A DNA stretch of 64,000 nucleotides from Bacteroidales bacterium (GCA_017454945.1 JAFTCA010000041.1:186001-250000); one strand, 5' to 3'. Shown: positions 23,396 through 33,022, numbered from the stretch's first letter. Translations and numbers: made by a program. The notes: generated by a model not told the origin, from the sequence alone.

Positions 23396-25534
23396 TTACG
23401 CCAATTCCAGTCGCGTCTGTTTTTTCACCAGATCCACTTCCATCACTTTTACTTTGATGCTGTCGCCGAAGCGGTAGTTGTGGCCATGGTGCAAGCCTAC
23501 TAGTGTATATTTCTCTTCGTCAAGGTAATAAAAGTCGTCATCTAAGCTGCGCATGGGAATCAATCCTTCGCATTTCGATTCTTTCAGTTCGGCAAAGAGG
23601 CCCCATTTGCTCACCCCACTGATGGTGGCGTCGAAAATCTGGCCCACTTTGTCGGCCATGAACTCCGCCTGTTTGTATTTGACCGAACTGCGCTCGGCTT
23701 CGGCTGCCTTTTGCTCCATCTGCGACGAGTGTTTGCAATATTCCTCGTACTCGTTTTTGTTAACTCCTGGCTGGTTGTGCAGGTAGGCATCGAAAATGCG
23801 GTGTACCATCAGGTCGGGGTAGCGGCGGATGGGCGAAGTGAAGTGGGTGTAGTAGGGGAAGGCCAACCCATAGTGCCCTATGTTGTCGGTGGAGTAGATG
23901 GCGCGTGCCATAATTCTGATCGACAGTTTGTTGAGCATGTCGGTTTCGCTCTGTTCCTTTGCTTGGGCAAACATCTGGTTGAAGGAGGTGGTTAGCGCCT
24001 TGCGCGAGCCGGTTTTCAGGTCGTAGCCCAGCGTTTTGACAAAGTTTTTGAAGCTTTCAAGTTTGTCTTCCGCAGGCTCGTCGTGCACACGATAGACAAA
24101 CGGCTTGATTTGCTGTTGTTTCGATGTTTTTCTGCCCACTTTCTCGGCTACTTTTCTGTTTGCTAACAGCATGAACTCCTCAACAAGGAAGTTGGCTTCC
24201 TTCTGCACCTTGAGGTAAACGCCGATAGGCTTGCCGTTCTCGTCCAAACGGAACTTCACCTCTTCGGTTTCAAAGTTGATGGCGTTGTTGTCCATGCGTT
24301 TCTTCCGTAGTATTTGTGCTATATGATGCACCGGCAGGATAATCTCCGAGAAATCGCCCTCCCCACTTTCAATGATGGTTTGCACTTCGTCGTAGTTGAA
24401 GCGGCGGTCGGAGTTGATGACGGTGCGTCCGAACCACTCTTTGTGTACCTTGGCGTCATCGTCCATGTCGAAAACGGCGCTGAAGCAAAGTTTGTCTTCG
24501 TTGGGGCGCAGTGAGCAGAGGTTGTTCGACAACACTTCGGGCAGCATGGGTATGGTGCGGTCGACCAGATAGACCGAAGTGCCGCGGCTGTAAGCTTCTT
24601 TGTCGATGAGGGAGCCGGGTTTTACGTAGTATGAGACATCGGCAATATGCACGCCGATGCGGTGATGGCCGTTGGGCAGCTTCTCGTACGATATGGCATC
24701 GTCAAAGTCTTTGGCGTCGGCTGGGTCGATGGTGAAAGTGGTCGTTTGGCGGAAATCGCGGCGCTGTTTGAGCTCTTTGTCGGTGATTTCGACTGGTATG
24801 GCGGCGGCTTCCTTTTCCACCTCCTCGGGAAAGGCAAGCGGAAAGTCGTATTCGGCCAGTATGGAGTTCATCTCCACATCATTGTTGCCGGGTTGTCCCA
24901 AAACGTGGGTCACCTCGCCAATAGGACTGCGGCTGCCAGGCGTCCACTCGGTGATGACTACCACCACTTTCTCTCCGTCTTTGGCTCCGTTGAGCAGGCG
25001 GCCCGGAATGAGAATGTCGCGGCGCACCGACTGGTTGTCGGGGATGAAGTAGGCAATGCCGCGGTTCTCCCTGATGGTTCCCACTAACTGCTTCTTGCTC
25101 CGTTCGATAATTTCAACCACCTGGCCTTCAGGTTTTTTGTTCTTGCGAGGCGGAAAGAGCATCACTTTCACGATGTCGTTGTGCAGCGCATTGCTCAAGT
25201 TGCGTTCACCCACAAAAATGTCCTCCGAGCCCGGATCGTCTTGAATGACGTAGGCAGCACCATTGTATCTGACATCCAGTCGGCCGATGGCATATTGCCG
25301 TCCTGTGTGCTCGCGGGTGAGGTAGCGCGGGTTGAGGCGATATTTGCCGCGCCCGGCCAGCAACAGTATGTCCGCTTCTACAAAATCCTGAATGATCTTT
25401 TTTACCTCTTCGCGTCCCTGCTTGTCAAAAATGCCCGCCTTTGCGGCTATCTGCTTGTAGTTGTATTTTATGTTGTCGCCAGCCGAAAGTGCCTGGATGA
25501 TTTTATTGCCGATGGGAGTGTCGTTGTTTTTCAT
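23396..25534 (-). CDS. rnr: Ribonuclease R
   Basis: A 712-residue 3'-5' exoribonuclease of the RNB family. In order: an N-terminal winged-helix-like region, two cold-shock domains (residues about 60-240), the catalytic RNB domain starting near 260 with TIDPADAKDFDDAIS (aspartates that bind Mg2+), HIADVSYYVKPGS and HFTSPIRRYPDLMVHR, and a C-terminal S1 domain (ISGVSKWGLFAEL to VMEVDLVKKQTRLEL). It degrades structured RNA. Divergent from tsaC. Confidence 0.96.
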   Translation of the reverse strand: MKNNDTPIGNKIIQALSAGDNIKYNYKQIAAKAGIFDKQGREEVKKIIQDFVEADILLLAGRGKYRLNPRYLTREHTGRQYAIGRLDVRYNGAAYVIQDDPGSEDIFVGERNLSNALHNDIVKVMLFPPRKNKKPEGQVVEIIERSKKQLVGTIRENRGIAYFIPDNQSVRRDILIPGRLLNGAKDGEKVVVVITEWTPGSRSPIGEVTHVLGQPGNNDVEMNSILAEYDFPLAFPEEVEKEAAAIPVEITDKELKQRRDFRQTTTFTIDPADAKDFDDAISYEKLPNGHHRIGVHIADVSYYVKPGSLIDKEAYSRGTSVYLVDRTIPMLPEVLSNNLCSLRPNEDKLCFSAVFDMDDDAKVHKEWFGRTVINSDRRFNYDEVQTIIESGEGDFSEIILPVHHIAQILRKKRMDNNAINFETEEVKFRLDENGKPIGVYLKVQKEANFLVEEFMLLANRKVAEKVGRKTSKQQQIKPFVYRVHDEPAEDKLESFKNFVKTLGYDLKTGSRKALTTSFNQMFAQAKEQSETDMLNKLSIRIMARAIYSTDNIGHYGLAFPYYTHFTSPIRRYPDLMVHRIFDAYLHNQPGVNKNEYEEYCKHSSQMEQKAAEAERSSVKYKQAEFMADKVGQIFDATISGVSKWGLFAELKESKCEGLIPMRSLDDDFYYLDEEKYTLVGLHHGHNYRFGDSIKVKVMEVDLVKKQTRLELA

Positions 25535-25575
25535 TTATAATATAAATTAAGGTATAGAAAGGGTTAATGGTGGTG

Positions 25576-25583
25576 CAAAGGTA
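25576..25583 (-). promoter_or_regulatory. Promoter -7 element of rnr
   Basis: TACCTTTG on the minus strand, 42 bases before the ATG at 25534. Confidence 0.45.
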
Positions 25584-25639
25584 CTTTTTTTTTGTCATTT
25601 TTTTTTAGAAAGGTAGAATAATTTATGAAGAAAATGACT

Positions 25640-25647
25640 TAATTTTG
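25640..25647 (+). promoter_or_regulatory. Promoter -7 element of tsaC
   Basis: TAATTTTG on the plus strand, 18 bases before ATG 25666; it is part of a divergent pair with the rnr element. Confidence 0.45.
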
Positions 25648-25665
25648 CGATTTAAAACTATTACC

Positions 25666-26229
25666 ATGGAAGAAGAGATAGAAAAATGCGCTCAGATGCT
25701 ACGTGAAGGTAAGGTGATACTTTACCCTACGGACACCGTGTGGGGCATCGGTTGCGACGCCACTAACGACGAAGCCATTGAGAGAATTTACAATATCAAA
25801 CAGCGACAGGAGAGCAAGAGCATGATTATCCTGCTCGACCGTATGGAGCGCATCCCTTACTACATCAGCCGTGTGCCGCTCATTGCTTGGGATCTGATGG
25901 AACATATCGACCGTCCCACCACATGCATCTATCCGCAAGCGCGCAATCTCTCTTCCAAAGCCATGGCTGCCGACCATAGTATTGCCATCCGTATCGTGCG
26001 CAATTCATTCTGTCGCAAGCTGATAAAGGCTATTGACCGACCGCTGGTGTCCACTTCGGCCAACCTGTCGGGACAGCCAGCCGCGGCCACTTTCCATGAG
26101 ATTTCTCCCGAAATTATCAAGCAGATGGACTACGTAGTGCCCGAAAAGTACGCCGTCTCCACCGACTATAAGCCGTCGCGCATCATCCGCTTTATGGATG
26201 ACTATAATTTTGTGGTAGTGAGAGAATAG
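25666..26229 (+). CDS. tsaC: L-threonylcarbamoyladenylate synthase
   Basis: A 187-residue YrdC-fold protein that makes the threonylcarbamoyl-AMP used for t6A37 in tRNAs. Motifs: KVILYPTDTVWGIGCDA near residue 20, KQRQESKSMIILL (KxR...SK), and PLVSTSANLSGQPAA. It lacks the Sua5 C-terminal domain, so TsaC-type. ATG 25666 is preferred over an upstream in-frame codon that lies in the promoter. Confidence 0.93.
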   Translation: MEEEIEKCAQMLREGKVILYPTDTVWGIGCDATNDEAIERIYNIKQRQESKSMIILLDRMERIPYYISRVPLIAWDLMEHIDRPTTCIYPQARNLSSKAMAADHSIAIRIVRNSFCRKLIKAIDRPLVSTSANLSGQPAAATFHEISPEIIKQMDYVVPEKYAVSTDYKPSRIIRFMDDYNFVVVRE

Positions 26230-26234
26230 CGTAG

Positions 26235-26316
26235 AGACGCGGCGTGCCGCGTCTAAAATTCAAAGAACTAAGAACAAATTTTATAACTTCACAGTTTTAT
26301 AATTTCATTTTTTTTC
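26235..26316. repeat. Palindrome plus low-complexity repeat
   Basis: AGACGCGGC-GT-GCCGCGTCT (26235-26254) is a near-perfect 20-base palindrome directly after tsaC. It is followed by attcaaagaactaagaacaaa and AT-rich words seen in the other gaps. A sister palindrome is at 62990-63009. Confidence 0.6.
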
Positions 26317-27111
26317 ATGACTTCTACCTTCCTGCGTTTCTGGTGGCTGTGGTCGTTATGTATGTTATTGTTGACCGCATTGCAGGCAGCCGATGAGTTT
26401 TGCGGGCATTTTTTGAATGATGCATGGGATTTGTGTGTGTGGATTTGCATTCTGCTTCTCGGTTTGTTGCAAATTGCCACATTGGTGGTCTCCATTGTGA
26501 CCAAACAAACCCGCAATTTGCCATGGATACTGACGGGTGGAGTGTTGTCGGGTTTGACATTGGCTGCGGTGATAGGGATAATTCTCTTTTTTGCAACGGT
26601 GGAAATTATGTTCGGTGCCGAAGAAGATCCGTTTGGACGTGAGCATCCTATTCCCGATACGCTGCAATGTGAACTGCCTTTGGTTGACAGGGATGTGAGA
26701 TGCTATAGTGGCGACGATACAGTGGGCGTTTTCAAAAAGGCTGTGGTTCCCGTTATTGACAGCACAGATGTAGCTTCCTTTTTGCAAATACATGAAGGTT
26801 TTCAGCCTGGCATTTACGAATATGACTTTTACTATACAGCCTTGCCCGATGGTGTGGTATATCTGAAATGCTTTGAAGTTACAGAGAATGTTGAACTTTC
26901 CTCTTCCCGTTTGCGGCAGCGCAGCGAGGTGCCAGTCAGCGGACATAATGCTTTTGGACCAGTTGTCCAACGCCAGGAATTTACCATTTATGAAGGCAGC
27001 TGGGGTGAACCTTACGCTGTGAGGGTGGAGGTGTGGTTCAAACCGCAGGGCATCGGTCATTCCCGGATGTTGGTCAGCAAGATATACAAGATGGAAGGCT
27101 GGATGCGATAA
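26317..27111 (+). CDS. Membrane protein, function unknown
   Basis: A 264-residue protein with three probable membrane helices (about 6-24, 38-60 and 72-93), then a C-terminal soluble domain of about 165 residues rich in beta strands (GVFKKAVVPVIDSTDVASFLQIHEGFQPGIYEYDFYYTALPDGVVYLKCFEVTENVELS). No family is recognised. The 3' end lies against a bidirectional terminator. Confidence 0.6.
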   Translation: MTSTFLRFWWLWSLCMLLLTALQAADEFCGHFLNDAWDLCVWICILLLGLLQIATLVVSIVTKQTRNLPWILTGGVLSGLTLAAVIGIILFFATVEIMFGAEEDPFGREHPIPDTLQCELPLVDRDVRCYSGDDTVGVFKKAVVPVIDSTDVASFLQIHEGFQPGIYEYDFYYTALPDGVVYLKCFEVTENVELSSSRLRQRSEVPVSGHNAFGPVVQRQEFTIYEGSWGEPYAVRVEVWFKPQGIGHSRMLVSKIYKMEGWMR

Positions 27112-27116
27112 TAAAA

Positions 27117-27148
27117 AAACGACGGATTCCCTACGAAATCCGTCGTTT
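27117..27148. terminator. Bidirectional terminator
   Basis: AAACGACGGATT (27117-27128) and AATCCGTCGTTT (27137-27148) form a 12-bp stem with an eight-base loop; A/T runs flank it. It serves the convergent membrane-protein gene and korC. Confidence 0.8.
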
Positions 27149-27169
27149 CATTATTGTGTAATTCGTTGA

Positions 27170-27721
27170 TTACAGCACGTGGTAGGGTTTCAAGATTTCC
27201 TTGCCGATTTCAACAGCCTTGATGTTGTCGGGAATCAAGTGGTGGTGACGTTCGGGCAGAGATTTCTTCAGACCTTTTTCCAGCATTTCACCAGTGATGA
27301 TGGGTTTCACCTTCAGGAAGCCGCCCAGCACAATCATGTTGAACAGCTTGGAGATGCCGATTTCGGAAGCCTTGTCGGCAGCTGCCACCTGATAGATGTT
27401 GATATCTTTGCGTTTGGGATGTTCGGTGATGCCGTTGGGGTCGTAAATCAACAGACCGCCAGGTTTAACGGCCGACTCGAACTTGTCCATCGACTGCTGG
27501 TTGAGGATGATGGCGGTGTCGAACTGGTTAAGATAAGGAGAACAGATGCGTTCGTCGCTTAAGATAACGGTTACGTTGGATGTACCGCCACGCATTTCAG
27601 GACCGTAGGAGGGAAGCCAGCTAACTTCCTTGTCTTGCATAATGCCGGCGTATGCAAGGATCTTACCCATTGAGAGCACACCTTGACCGCCGAAGCCTGC
27701 TATAATTATTTCTTCTGTCAT
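27170..27721 (-). CDS. korC: 2-oxoacid:ferredoxin oxidoreductase, gamma subunit
   Basis: A 183-residue gamma-type subunit, beginning EEIIIAGFGGQGVLSMGKILAYAGI, the family signature, with SYGPEMRGGTSNVTVILSD and the QF.. end typical of KorC/VorC. Last gene of the four-gene run (D-A-B-C order). Together the complex oxidises a 2-oxoacid, probably 2-oxoglutarate, to the acyl-CoA with ferredoxin reduction; 2-oxoisovalerate is an alternative that sequence alone does not exclude. Confidence 0.88.
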   Translation of the reverse strand: MTEEIIIAGFGGQGVLSMGKILAYAGIMQDKEVSWLPSYGPEMRGGTSNVTVILSDERICSPYLNQFDTAIILNQQSMDKFESAVKPGGLLIYDPNGITEHPKRKDINIYQVAAADKASEIGISKLFNMIVLGGFLKVKPIITGEMLEKGLKKSLPERHHHLIPDNIKAVEIGKEILKPYHVL

Positions 27722-27742
27722 TGTTCTAAAATTTAAGTGTTA

Positions 27743-28585
27743 CTATTTCTTTCTCAATGAGAAACGGGTTTCATTGGGTTGGTCGAATGTGCTTACGCGT
27801 TCGATAAATTTCGGGTCGAACTTGCCGTCAACCTTCATGTCGCCGAGCGGGAAGAACTTCAGCGTGTTCTCTTCCATCCACTTGTTGGCCATCACGGGAG
27901 TCATCTTCCAGCCAGAGTTACAGTTAGAGGTTACTTCCACGAAGGAAACGCCCTTATTGAGTTTCTGGTTTTCGAAGGCCTGGCGGATAGCTTTCTTGCA
28001 CTTGCGGGCCAAAGCGGGAGTATAGACAGCCTGACGGGTAACGTAGTAGGTGCCGGGCAGCTGTGCCAGCATTTCGGTGAGGCGCATGGTGTGTCCCATG
28101 ATTTCAGGATCACGACCGTAGGGGCAGGTTACGGTTTCCATACCTTCGAGGGTGGTGGGAGCCATCTGACCGCCGGTCATACCGTAGATACCGTTGTTGA
28201 TGAAAATCATGGTGATGTTCTCACCACGGTTGCAGGCGTGCATTACTTCGGCGCAGCCGATAGAGGCCAAGTCTCCGTCGCCCTGGTACGAGAATACGAA
28301 GGTCTCGGGACGCAGACGCTTGATGGCGGAGGCGCAGGCAGGAGCACGACCGTGGGCGGCTTCTACGAAGTCGATGTCAAAATAGTTGTAAGCCAGTACT
28401 GAGCAGCCAACGGGAGAAATACCGATGACATTGTCCTGGATGCCCATTTCTTCGATTACTTCAGCCACGATTCTGTGAACTGTGCCGTGACCGCAACCGG
28501 GGCAATAGTGCATGGTGGCATCCGTGAGAACGGGAGTGCGTTTGTACACTAAGTTTTCGGGTTTGATTATATCTTCTCTTGTCAT
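27743..28585 (-). CDS. korB: 2-oxoacid:ferredoxin oxidoreductase, beta subunit (TPP-binding)
   Basis: A 280-residue beta subunit. The TPP site is visible as YCPGCGHGTVH near residue 28, GDGDLASIG (near 101) and the INNGIYGMTGGQMAPTT segment, as in 2-oxoglutarate and 2-oxoisovalerate oxidoreductases. It lacks Fe-S cysteines of its own, in line with the separate ferredoxin-like subunit. Follows korA by 17 bases. Confidence 0.9.
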   Translation of the reverse strand: MTREDIIKPENLVYKRTPVLTDATMHYCPGCGHGTVHRIVAEVIEEMGIQDNVIGISPVGCSVLAYNYFDIDFVEAAHGRAPACASAIKRLRPETFVFSYQGDGDLASIGCAEVMHACNRGENITMIFINNGIYGMTGGQMAPTTLEGMETVTCPYGRDPEIMGHTMRLTEMLAQLPGTYYVTRQAVYTPALARKCKKAIRQAFENQKLNKGVSFVEVTSNCNSGWKMTPVMANKWMEENTLKFFPLGDMKVDGKFDPKFIERVSTFDQPNETRFSLRKK

Positions 28586-28602
28586 AATTTCAAGGACTTT
28601 AA

Positions 28603-29682
28603 TTATTTAACCATTTTTTTCAATGCATCGAGAATCTCGACGGGAGTCGGGATGACACCGCCGTAGCGACCGTAATGTTCAACGGGAACTTTGCAGCCGA
28701 CAGCCAGTTTCACGTCTTCGATCATCTGGCCGGCGTTCATTTCAACGCTCATGATTTTCTTCATGCGTCCGCCGATTTCGGCAACGGCTTTGGTCGGGAA
28801 GGGCCACAGGGTGATGGGGCGTACGAGGCCGACCTTGATACCTTCGGCGCGAGCCAGCTCGACAGTCTTCATGCAGATACGAGCAGCTGAGCCGTAAGCT
28901 ACGAACAAGTATTCGGCGTCGTCGCATTGGATAGCCTCATGACGGGCGTCTTCCTCTTCGCACTTTCTGTACTTGGCTTGGATGCGCTCGTTAACAGCTT
29001 CCTGTTTGAGGGCTTCCAGTTCCAAAGAGGTAACGATGCGGTGCTTGCCAGTCGAGCGGTGACCGGTGGCAGCCCAAGGACAGTTCTTTTCGATATATTC
29101 GTTGGTCCAACGCGGTTTGTAGTCGTCAACCATCACTTTTTCCATTACCTGGCCGATAACGCCGTCGGAAAGGATGGCAACGGGATTTCTGTACTTGAAA
29201 GCCAAGTCGAAGCCGAGTTCTACAAAGTCGTACATTTCCTGTACCGATGCGGGAGCCAGCGTGATGAGTCTGTAGTCACCATGGCCGCCGCCCTTGGTGG
29301 TCTGGAAATAGTCGGATTGTGAAGGTTGGATGGTGCCCAGACCGGGGCCGCCACGAACCACGTTAACGCACAATGCGGGCAGCTCGGCACCGGCAATGTA
29401 TGAAAGACCTTCCTGCATCAGTGAGAAACCAGGAGAGGAGGAAGATGTCATAACGCGTTTGCCTGTCGATGCGCCGGCATAAACCATGTTGATGGAAGCT
29501 AATTCACTTTCGGCTTGAAGTACAGCCATACCGGTAGTCAAATATGGTCTTTCAGCCATCAGGTGTTCGAGGACTTCGCTCTGCGGGGTGATAGGATATC
29601 CGAAGTATCCGTCGCAACCACAGCGGATGGCGGCCTCTGCAATGGCTTGATTGCCCTTCATTAATTTAAGTTCTTTTGCCAT
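28603..29682 (-). CDS. korA: 2-oxoacid:ferredoxin oxidoreductase, alpha subunit
   Basis: A 359-residue alpha subunit with the YPITPQSEVLEHLMAERP motif near residue 32, the SSSPGFSLMQEGLSYIAGAELPALCVNVVRGGPGLGTIQPSQSDY stretch (about 80-125) and a C-terminal domain with LVRPITLWPFPTKAVAE. These mark the substrate-binding alpha half of KorAB/VorBA enzymes. Confidence 0.9.
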   Translation of the reverse strand: MAKELKLMKGNQAIAEAAIRCGCDGYFGYPITPQSEVLEHLMAERPYLTTGMAVLQAESELASINMVYAGASTGKRVMTSSSSPGFSLMQEGLSYIAGAELPALCVNVVRGGPGLGTIQPSQSDYFQTTKGGGHGDYRLITLAPASVQEMYDFVELGFDLAFKYRNPVAILSDGVIGQVMEKVMVDDYKPRWTNEYIEKNCPWAATGHRSTGKHRIVTSLELEALKQEAVNERIQAKYRKCEEEDARHEAIQCDDAEYLFVAYGSAARICMKTVELARAEGIKVGLVRPITLWPFPTKAVAEIGGRMKKIMSVEMNAGQMIEDVKLAVGCKVPVEHYGRYGGVIPTPVEILDALKKMVK

Positions 29683-29738
29683 TTTTGAAGATGTTTAATG
29701 TTAATTGATAATTTTTGATTCAGAAAGAAAATGAAAGG

Positions 29739-29960
29739 TTACTCCTTAGCACGGTAAACCTCGATAACGCCATCGGGGCAAATGACTGCGCAGTTGGCAC
29801 AGCCGACGCAGGCGTTCTCGTCGATTACTTCAAGGTAATTGTAGCCCTTGCCATTGACGTGTTTGGACAGTGCGATGCACTTGTTCGGACACCCTGTAAT
29901 ACATACGCCGCAGCCTTTGCATTTCTCGGTGTCAATCACTAAAGCTCCTTTAAATGCCAT
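29739..29960 (-). CDS. korD: 4Fe-4S ferredoxin-type subunit of the 2-oxoacid oxidoreductase
   Basis: A 73-residue 2x[4Fe-4S] protein: CKGCGVCITGCPNKC near residue 14 and CVGCANCAVICPDG near 51 carry the two sets of cysteines. It is the first gene of the run korD-korA-korB-korC and delivers electrons to the soluble ferredoxin pool. Its promoter is not clear; a TAATTTAG (one mismatch to the consensus) is present upstream on the minus strand. Confidence 0.92.
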   Translation of the reverse strand: MAFKGALVIDTEKCKGCGVCITGCPNKCIALSKHVNGKGYNYLEVIDENACVGCANCAVICPDGVIEVYRAKE

Positions 29961-30238
29961 AATTATAAGTTTTTTTGGTTAATATTATTGTTTTTAGTTA
30001 GTTATATCTTGCTGAAAAAATCGTGCTAAATTACAATTTTTTTCGTTACGAAATACGGTGCGCTTTTTTTTATTTTTTTGTGGTTTGCGAGATTCGGTAG
30101 TCAGTTAAGTTTGAGTTATGAATGTCTATTTAATTGTAAAAATCAATATTTTTGTAAATGAATTTTGAGAATTATTAGTTCTGATTAGAGAGGAAAGGAT
30201 TTTGTGTAATTTGCTGGATCTCATGATGTTTTGAATTT
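29961..30238. other. Divergent intergenic region between korD and the helicase
   Basis: AT-rich (well above the neighbourhood), with poly-T runs and a palindrome-like TTCGTTACGAAAT. No RNA gene or confident promoter is seen. The start of the AT-rich helicase segment is here. Confidence 0.3.
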
Positions 30239-32962
30239 ATGATGTTTTTTTTAGCGTTTGCCATAATAGCATTGATTATATTAGTTTCCGTTTACCTAGT
30301 AAAACGTCATAAACGATTGTTGGAAGAATTAGAACGGAAAATCGAGTTGTTCCAAAGTCAGATTTCTTCTTTTTTTTCGGAATATCTTGACCTGCAAACT
30401 CACTATATTCCTAAATCGGAGGAACAATGTTTTATTTTAAGATGGCAGGATTTGTATTCTCATCTATCAACTTTCTATTGTCCTAGAAATCATTGTTTTT
30501 TTTCAGAAATTGAAAAGTTTAAAACTCTCTATCTCTCTTTACCGGAGGATATATTGAGAGCAAACGAAAATTTTATTCAGACTGAGTCGGTTAAATATGA
30601 CAAATTGTTTTCAGATATTGATGGTAAATCATTAGATGAACAGCAACGGATAGCTGTAATTACAGACGAAGAAAGAGTGCTGGTGTTAGCAGGAGCGGGA
30701 AGTGGCAAAACTCTTACTATCGCGGCGAAAGTTAAGTATTTGTGCGAGACAAAAAATATTCGTCCACAGGATATACTTCTCATTTCTTTTACTAGGAAAT
30801 CTGCACAAGAAATGACGGAAAGGATTTGCAATAGACTTGGAATTCAAGTGGAAGCAACGACTTTTCACAAACTTGGCCTTGATATCATTACGTGTTCGGA
30901 AGACTCTCGACCTGATGTCGCAGATGAGAATGTGCTTTATCGCTTTGTGCAGGAGTTTTTTGAAAATGAAATGCTGAAATATCCGGATATTATTAAGAGC
31001 CTGACGGAATACTTTTCATATTATTTGGAAATTCCTAATAAATTGGAAGATTGTCATTCGCTTGGAGAATTTTATGAAAAGGAAAAAACAGCAGATCTTG
31101 AAACCTTAAAATCTAAATACGAACGGGAACAATACATACGGGCTACAGGTTCAGAAAAAGCCCAATCATATACTACATTACGCAATGAAAAGGTAAAAAG
31201 CCTTGAAGAGATCAAAATAGCGAATTTTTTGTTTTTGCATGGTGTGAATTATGAATACGAACCTCTTTATCCCTTTGAGAGTGATGACTTGTCACGTAAG
31301 GCATATCGTCCCGATTTCTATCTTGTAGATTATGACATTTATTTGGAGCATTTCGGAATTTCAAAGAATAATACCGTTCCATGGCTTTCTCCTGTTGAGG
31401 AGAGAAAATATTTGGATGGTATTCGCTGGAAACGTGATTTCCATCGACAAAATGGTACAAAATTACTTGAGACATATTCCTATTATAGTTCGGACGGAAT
31501 TCTTTTAAATAAACTTGAAGAGATTCTGTTGGCTAATGGTGTGAAATTCAAAGAACGTGACTTTTCCGAAATATTTAGCACTGTCTATGCAAGTAAAAGT
31601 AACAAGTATTTTTCCGAGTTTATAAAACTATGCTGTACTTTTATTTCATTGTTTAAATCAAATAATTACAAAATTGATCATATTGAGATATTACGACAAC
31701 ACTATCTTACTGAGGTGCAGAACAATTTCCTTCGAGACAGGACAAATTTGTTCTTGAAAATAATTAAAACGATATTGTCCGAATATCAGAATTCACTTTT
31801 GGCGAGAAATGCTATTGATTTTTCTGATATGATTAACAATGCGGCAGATTTGGTTGTCTCAGGGTGTGATATACCTGCTTATAAATACTTGATAGTGGAT
31901 GAATATCAAGATATATCGAAAGCTCGTTTTGTCTTCTTAAAGGCTATAGCAGATAGAACGAAGGCAAAAGTATTCTGTGTGGGAGATGACTGGCAATCTA
32001 TCTATCGCTTTGCAGGAAGTGATATTTCCTTGTTTACGGATTTTGAAGAATATTTTGGTTATACCAAGGTTCTGAAAATTGAGAAAACATATAGGAATTC
32101 TCAACAACTGATTGACGAGGCTTCCCGATTTATAACTAGAAATCCGCAACAATTAAAGAAGGAATTGCGCTCTGATAAAAGTTTGGATTACCCGCTTGTC
32201 TTTTGGGGTGTAGATGATGAACTTGGCAATGCTTTGCAAAAGGCAATCAAAAAGATTGTTTCTGAATGTGGAACAAAGTCTTCGATACTGCTCTTAGGCC
32301 GGACAAATTATGACTTAGATATTGTCATGAAAACAGGGCTGTTCAGAATTGTTCATGCAAAAGGCAAACAGACTTTGGAATACATTCCGTTCCCCGATTT
32401 GAATATTTCATTTCTTACGGTTCATAAATCAAAAGGGTTGGAAGCCGATAATGTGATTTTGGTTAATTTTAAGAATGACAAACTCGGATTTCCGAATCAA
32501 ATAGCAGACGATCAAGTATTGAATCTGGTTCTGACAAAGGCAGAATCATTTCAGTATGCTGAAGAACGTCGGTTGTTTTATGTTGCAATCACTCGTACAA
32601 AAAACAGAATATACGTTCTTACTGATAAGAAAAATCCTTCGTCTTTCTTTGACGAATTCGTTGAGTCTAAATCAGTATGTTTTGTTTCTTTTGAAGGACA
32701 GTTTGAAGGTGCTCAAACTCATTGTCCGTGTTGTAAGACAGGTGTTCTTGTGGAAAAAGAATACAATGGAAAAACATTTGTGGGATGTTCAAATTACCCC
32801 CAATGCACATATACCTTACCCAATGTCGCAATTCTCGTTAATTCAATGAAATGCCCTGCTTGTGGTGGTTTTTTGATGGAGCGAAGAGATAAGTTGGGTC
32901 ATGCGTTTTATGGGTGCACGAATTTTCCATATTGTAGATATACAGAACAAAAATGGATATAA
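30239..32962 (+). CDS. Membrane-anchored UvrD-family helicase with nuclease-like insert and zinc fingers
   Basis: A 907-residue protein of unusual make-up. Residues 3-20 form one membrane helix, followed by a charged coiled segment (24-45). The UvrD/Rep SF1 motor has Walker A AGAGSGKT (151-158), DEYQD (554-558), VGDDWQSIYRFAG and the C-terminal motifs TVHKSKGLE and YVAITRTK. Between the motor parts (about 320-410) is an insert with E324, the RPDF aspartate D359, and YLE E370, resembling the PD-(D/E)xK nuclease insert of helicase IV-like proteins. Two topoisomerase-type zinc fingers end the protein (Cys829/832/850/856 and Cys872/875/893/899). Compared with the flanks its codons are AT-rich, suggesting transfer. 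A genome-protection role is a guess. Confidence 0.8.
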   Translation: MMFFLAFAIIALIILVSVYLVKRHKRLLEELERKIELFQSQISSFFSEYLDLQTHYIPKSEEQCFILRWQDLYSHLSTFYCPRNHCFFSEIEKFKTLYLSLPEDILRANENFIQTESVKYDKLFSDIDGKSLDEQQRIAVITDEERVLVLAGAGSGKTLTIAAKVKYLCETKNIRPQDILLISFTRKSAQEMTERICNRLGIQVEATTFHKLGLDIITCSEDSRPDVADENVLYRFVQEFFENEMLKYPDIIKSLTEYFSYYLEIPNKLEDCHSLGEFYEKEKTADLETLKSKYEREQYIRATGSEKAQSYTTLRNEKVKSLEEIKIANFLFLHGVNYEYEPLYPFESDDLSRKAYRPDFYLVDYDIYLEHFGISKNNTVPWLSPVEERKYLDGIRWKRDFHRQNGTKLLETYSYYSSDGILLNKLEEILLANGVKFKERDFSEIFSTVYASKSNKYFSEFIKLCCTFISLFKSNNYKIDHIEILRQHYLTEVQNNFLRDRTNLFLKIIKTILSEYQNSLLARNAIDFSDMINNAADLVVSGCDIPAYKYLIVDEYQDISKARFVFLKAIADRTKAKVFCVGDDWQSIYRFAGSDISLFTDFEEYFGYTKVLKIEKTYRNSQQLIDEASRFITRNPQQLKKELRSDKSLDYPLVFWGVDDELGNALQKAIKKIVSECGTKSSILLLGRTNYDLDIVMKTGLFRIVHAKGKQTLEYIPFPDLNISFLTVHKSKGLEADNVILVNFKNDKLGFPNQIADDQVLNLVLTKAESFQYAEERRLFYVAITRTKNRIYVLTDKKNPSSFFDEFVESKSVCFVSFEGQFEGAQTHCPCCKTGVLVEKEYNGKTFVGCSNYPQCTYTLPNVAILVNSMKCPACGGFLMERRDKLGHAFYGCTNFPYCRYTEQKWI

Positions 32963-32965
32963 TCC

Positions 32966-33000
32966 TTTGTTCTTTGAACTTTGAATTCTGAATTTTAGCC
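32966..33000. repeat. Low-complexity intergenic word
   Basis: tttgttctttgaactttgaattctgaat is the reverse complement type of the attcagaattcaaagaacaaag word found at 11280 and in other gaps. Confidence 0.5.
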
Positions 33001-33022
33001 GCAGCACACTGCGGCTTATCTT

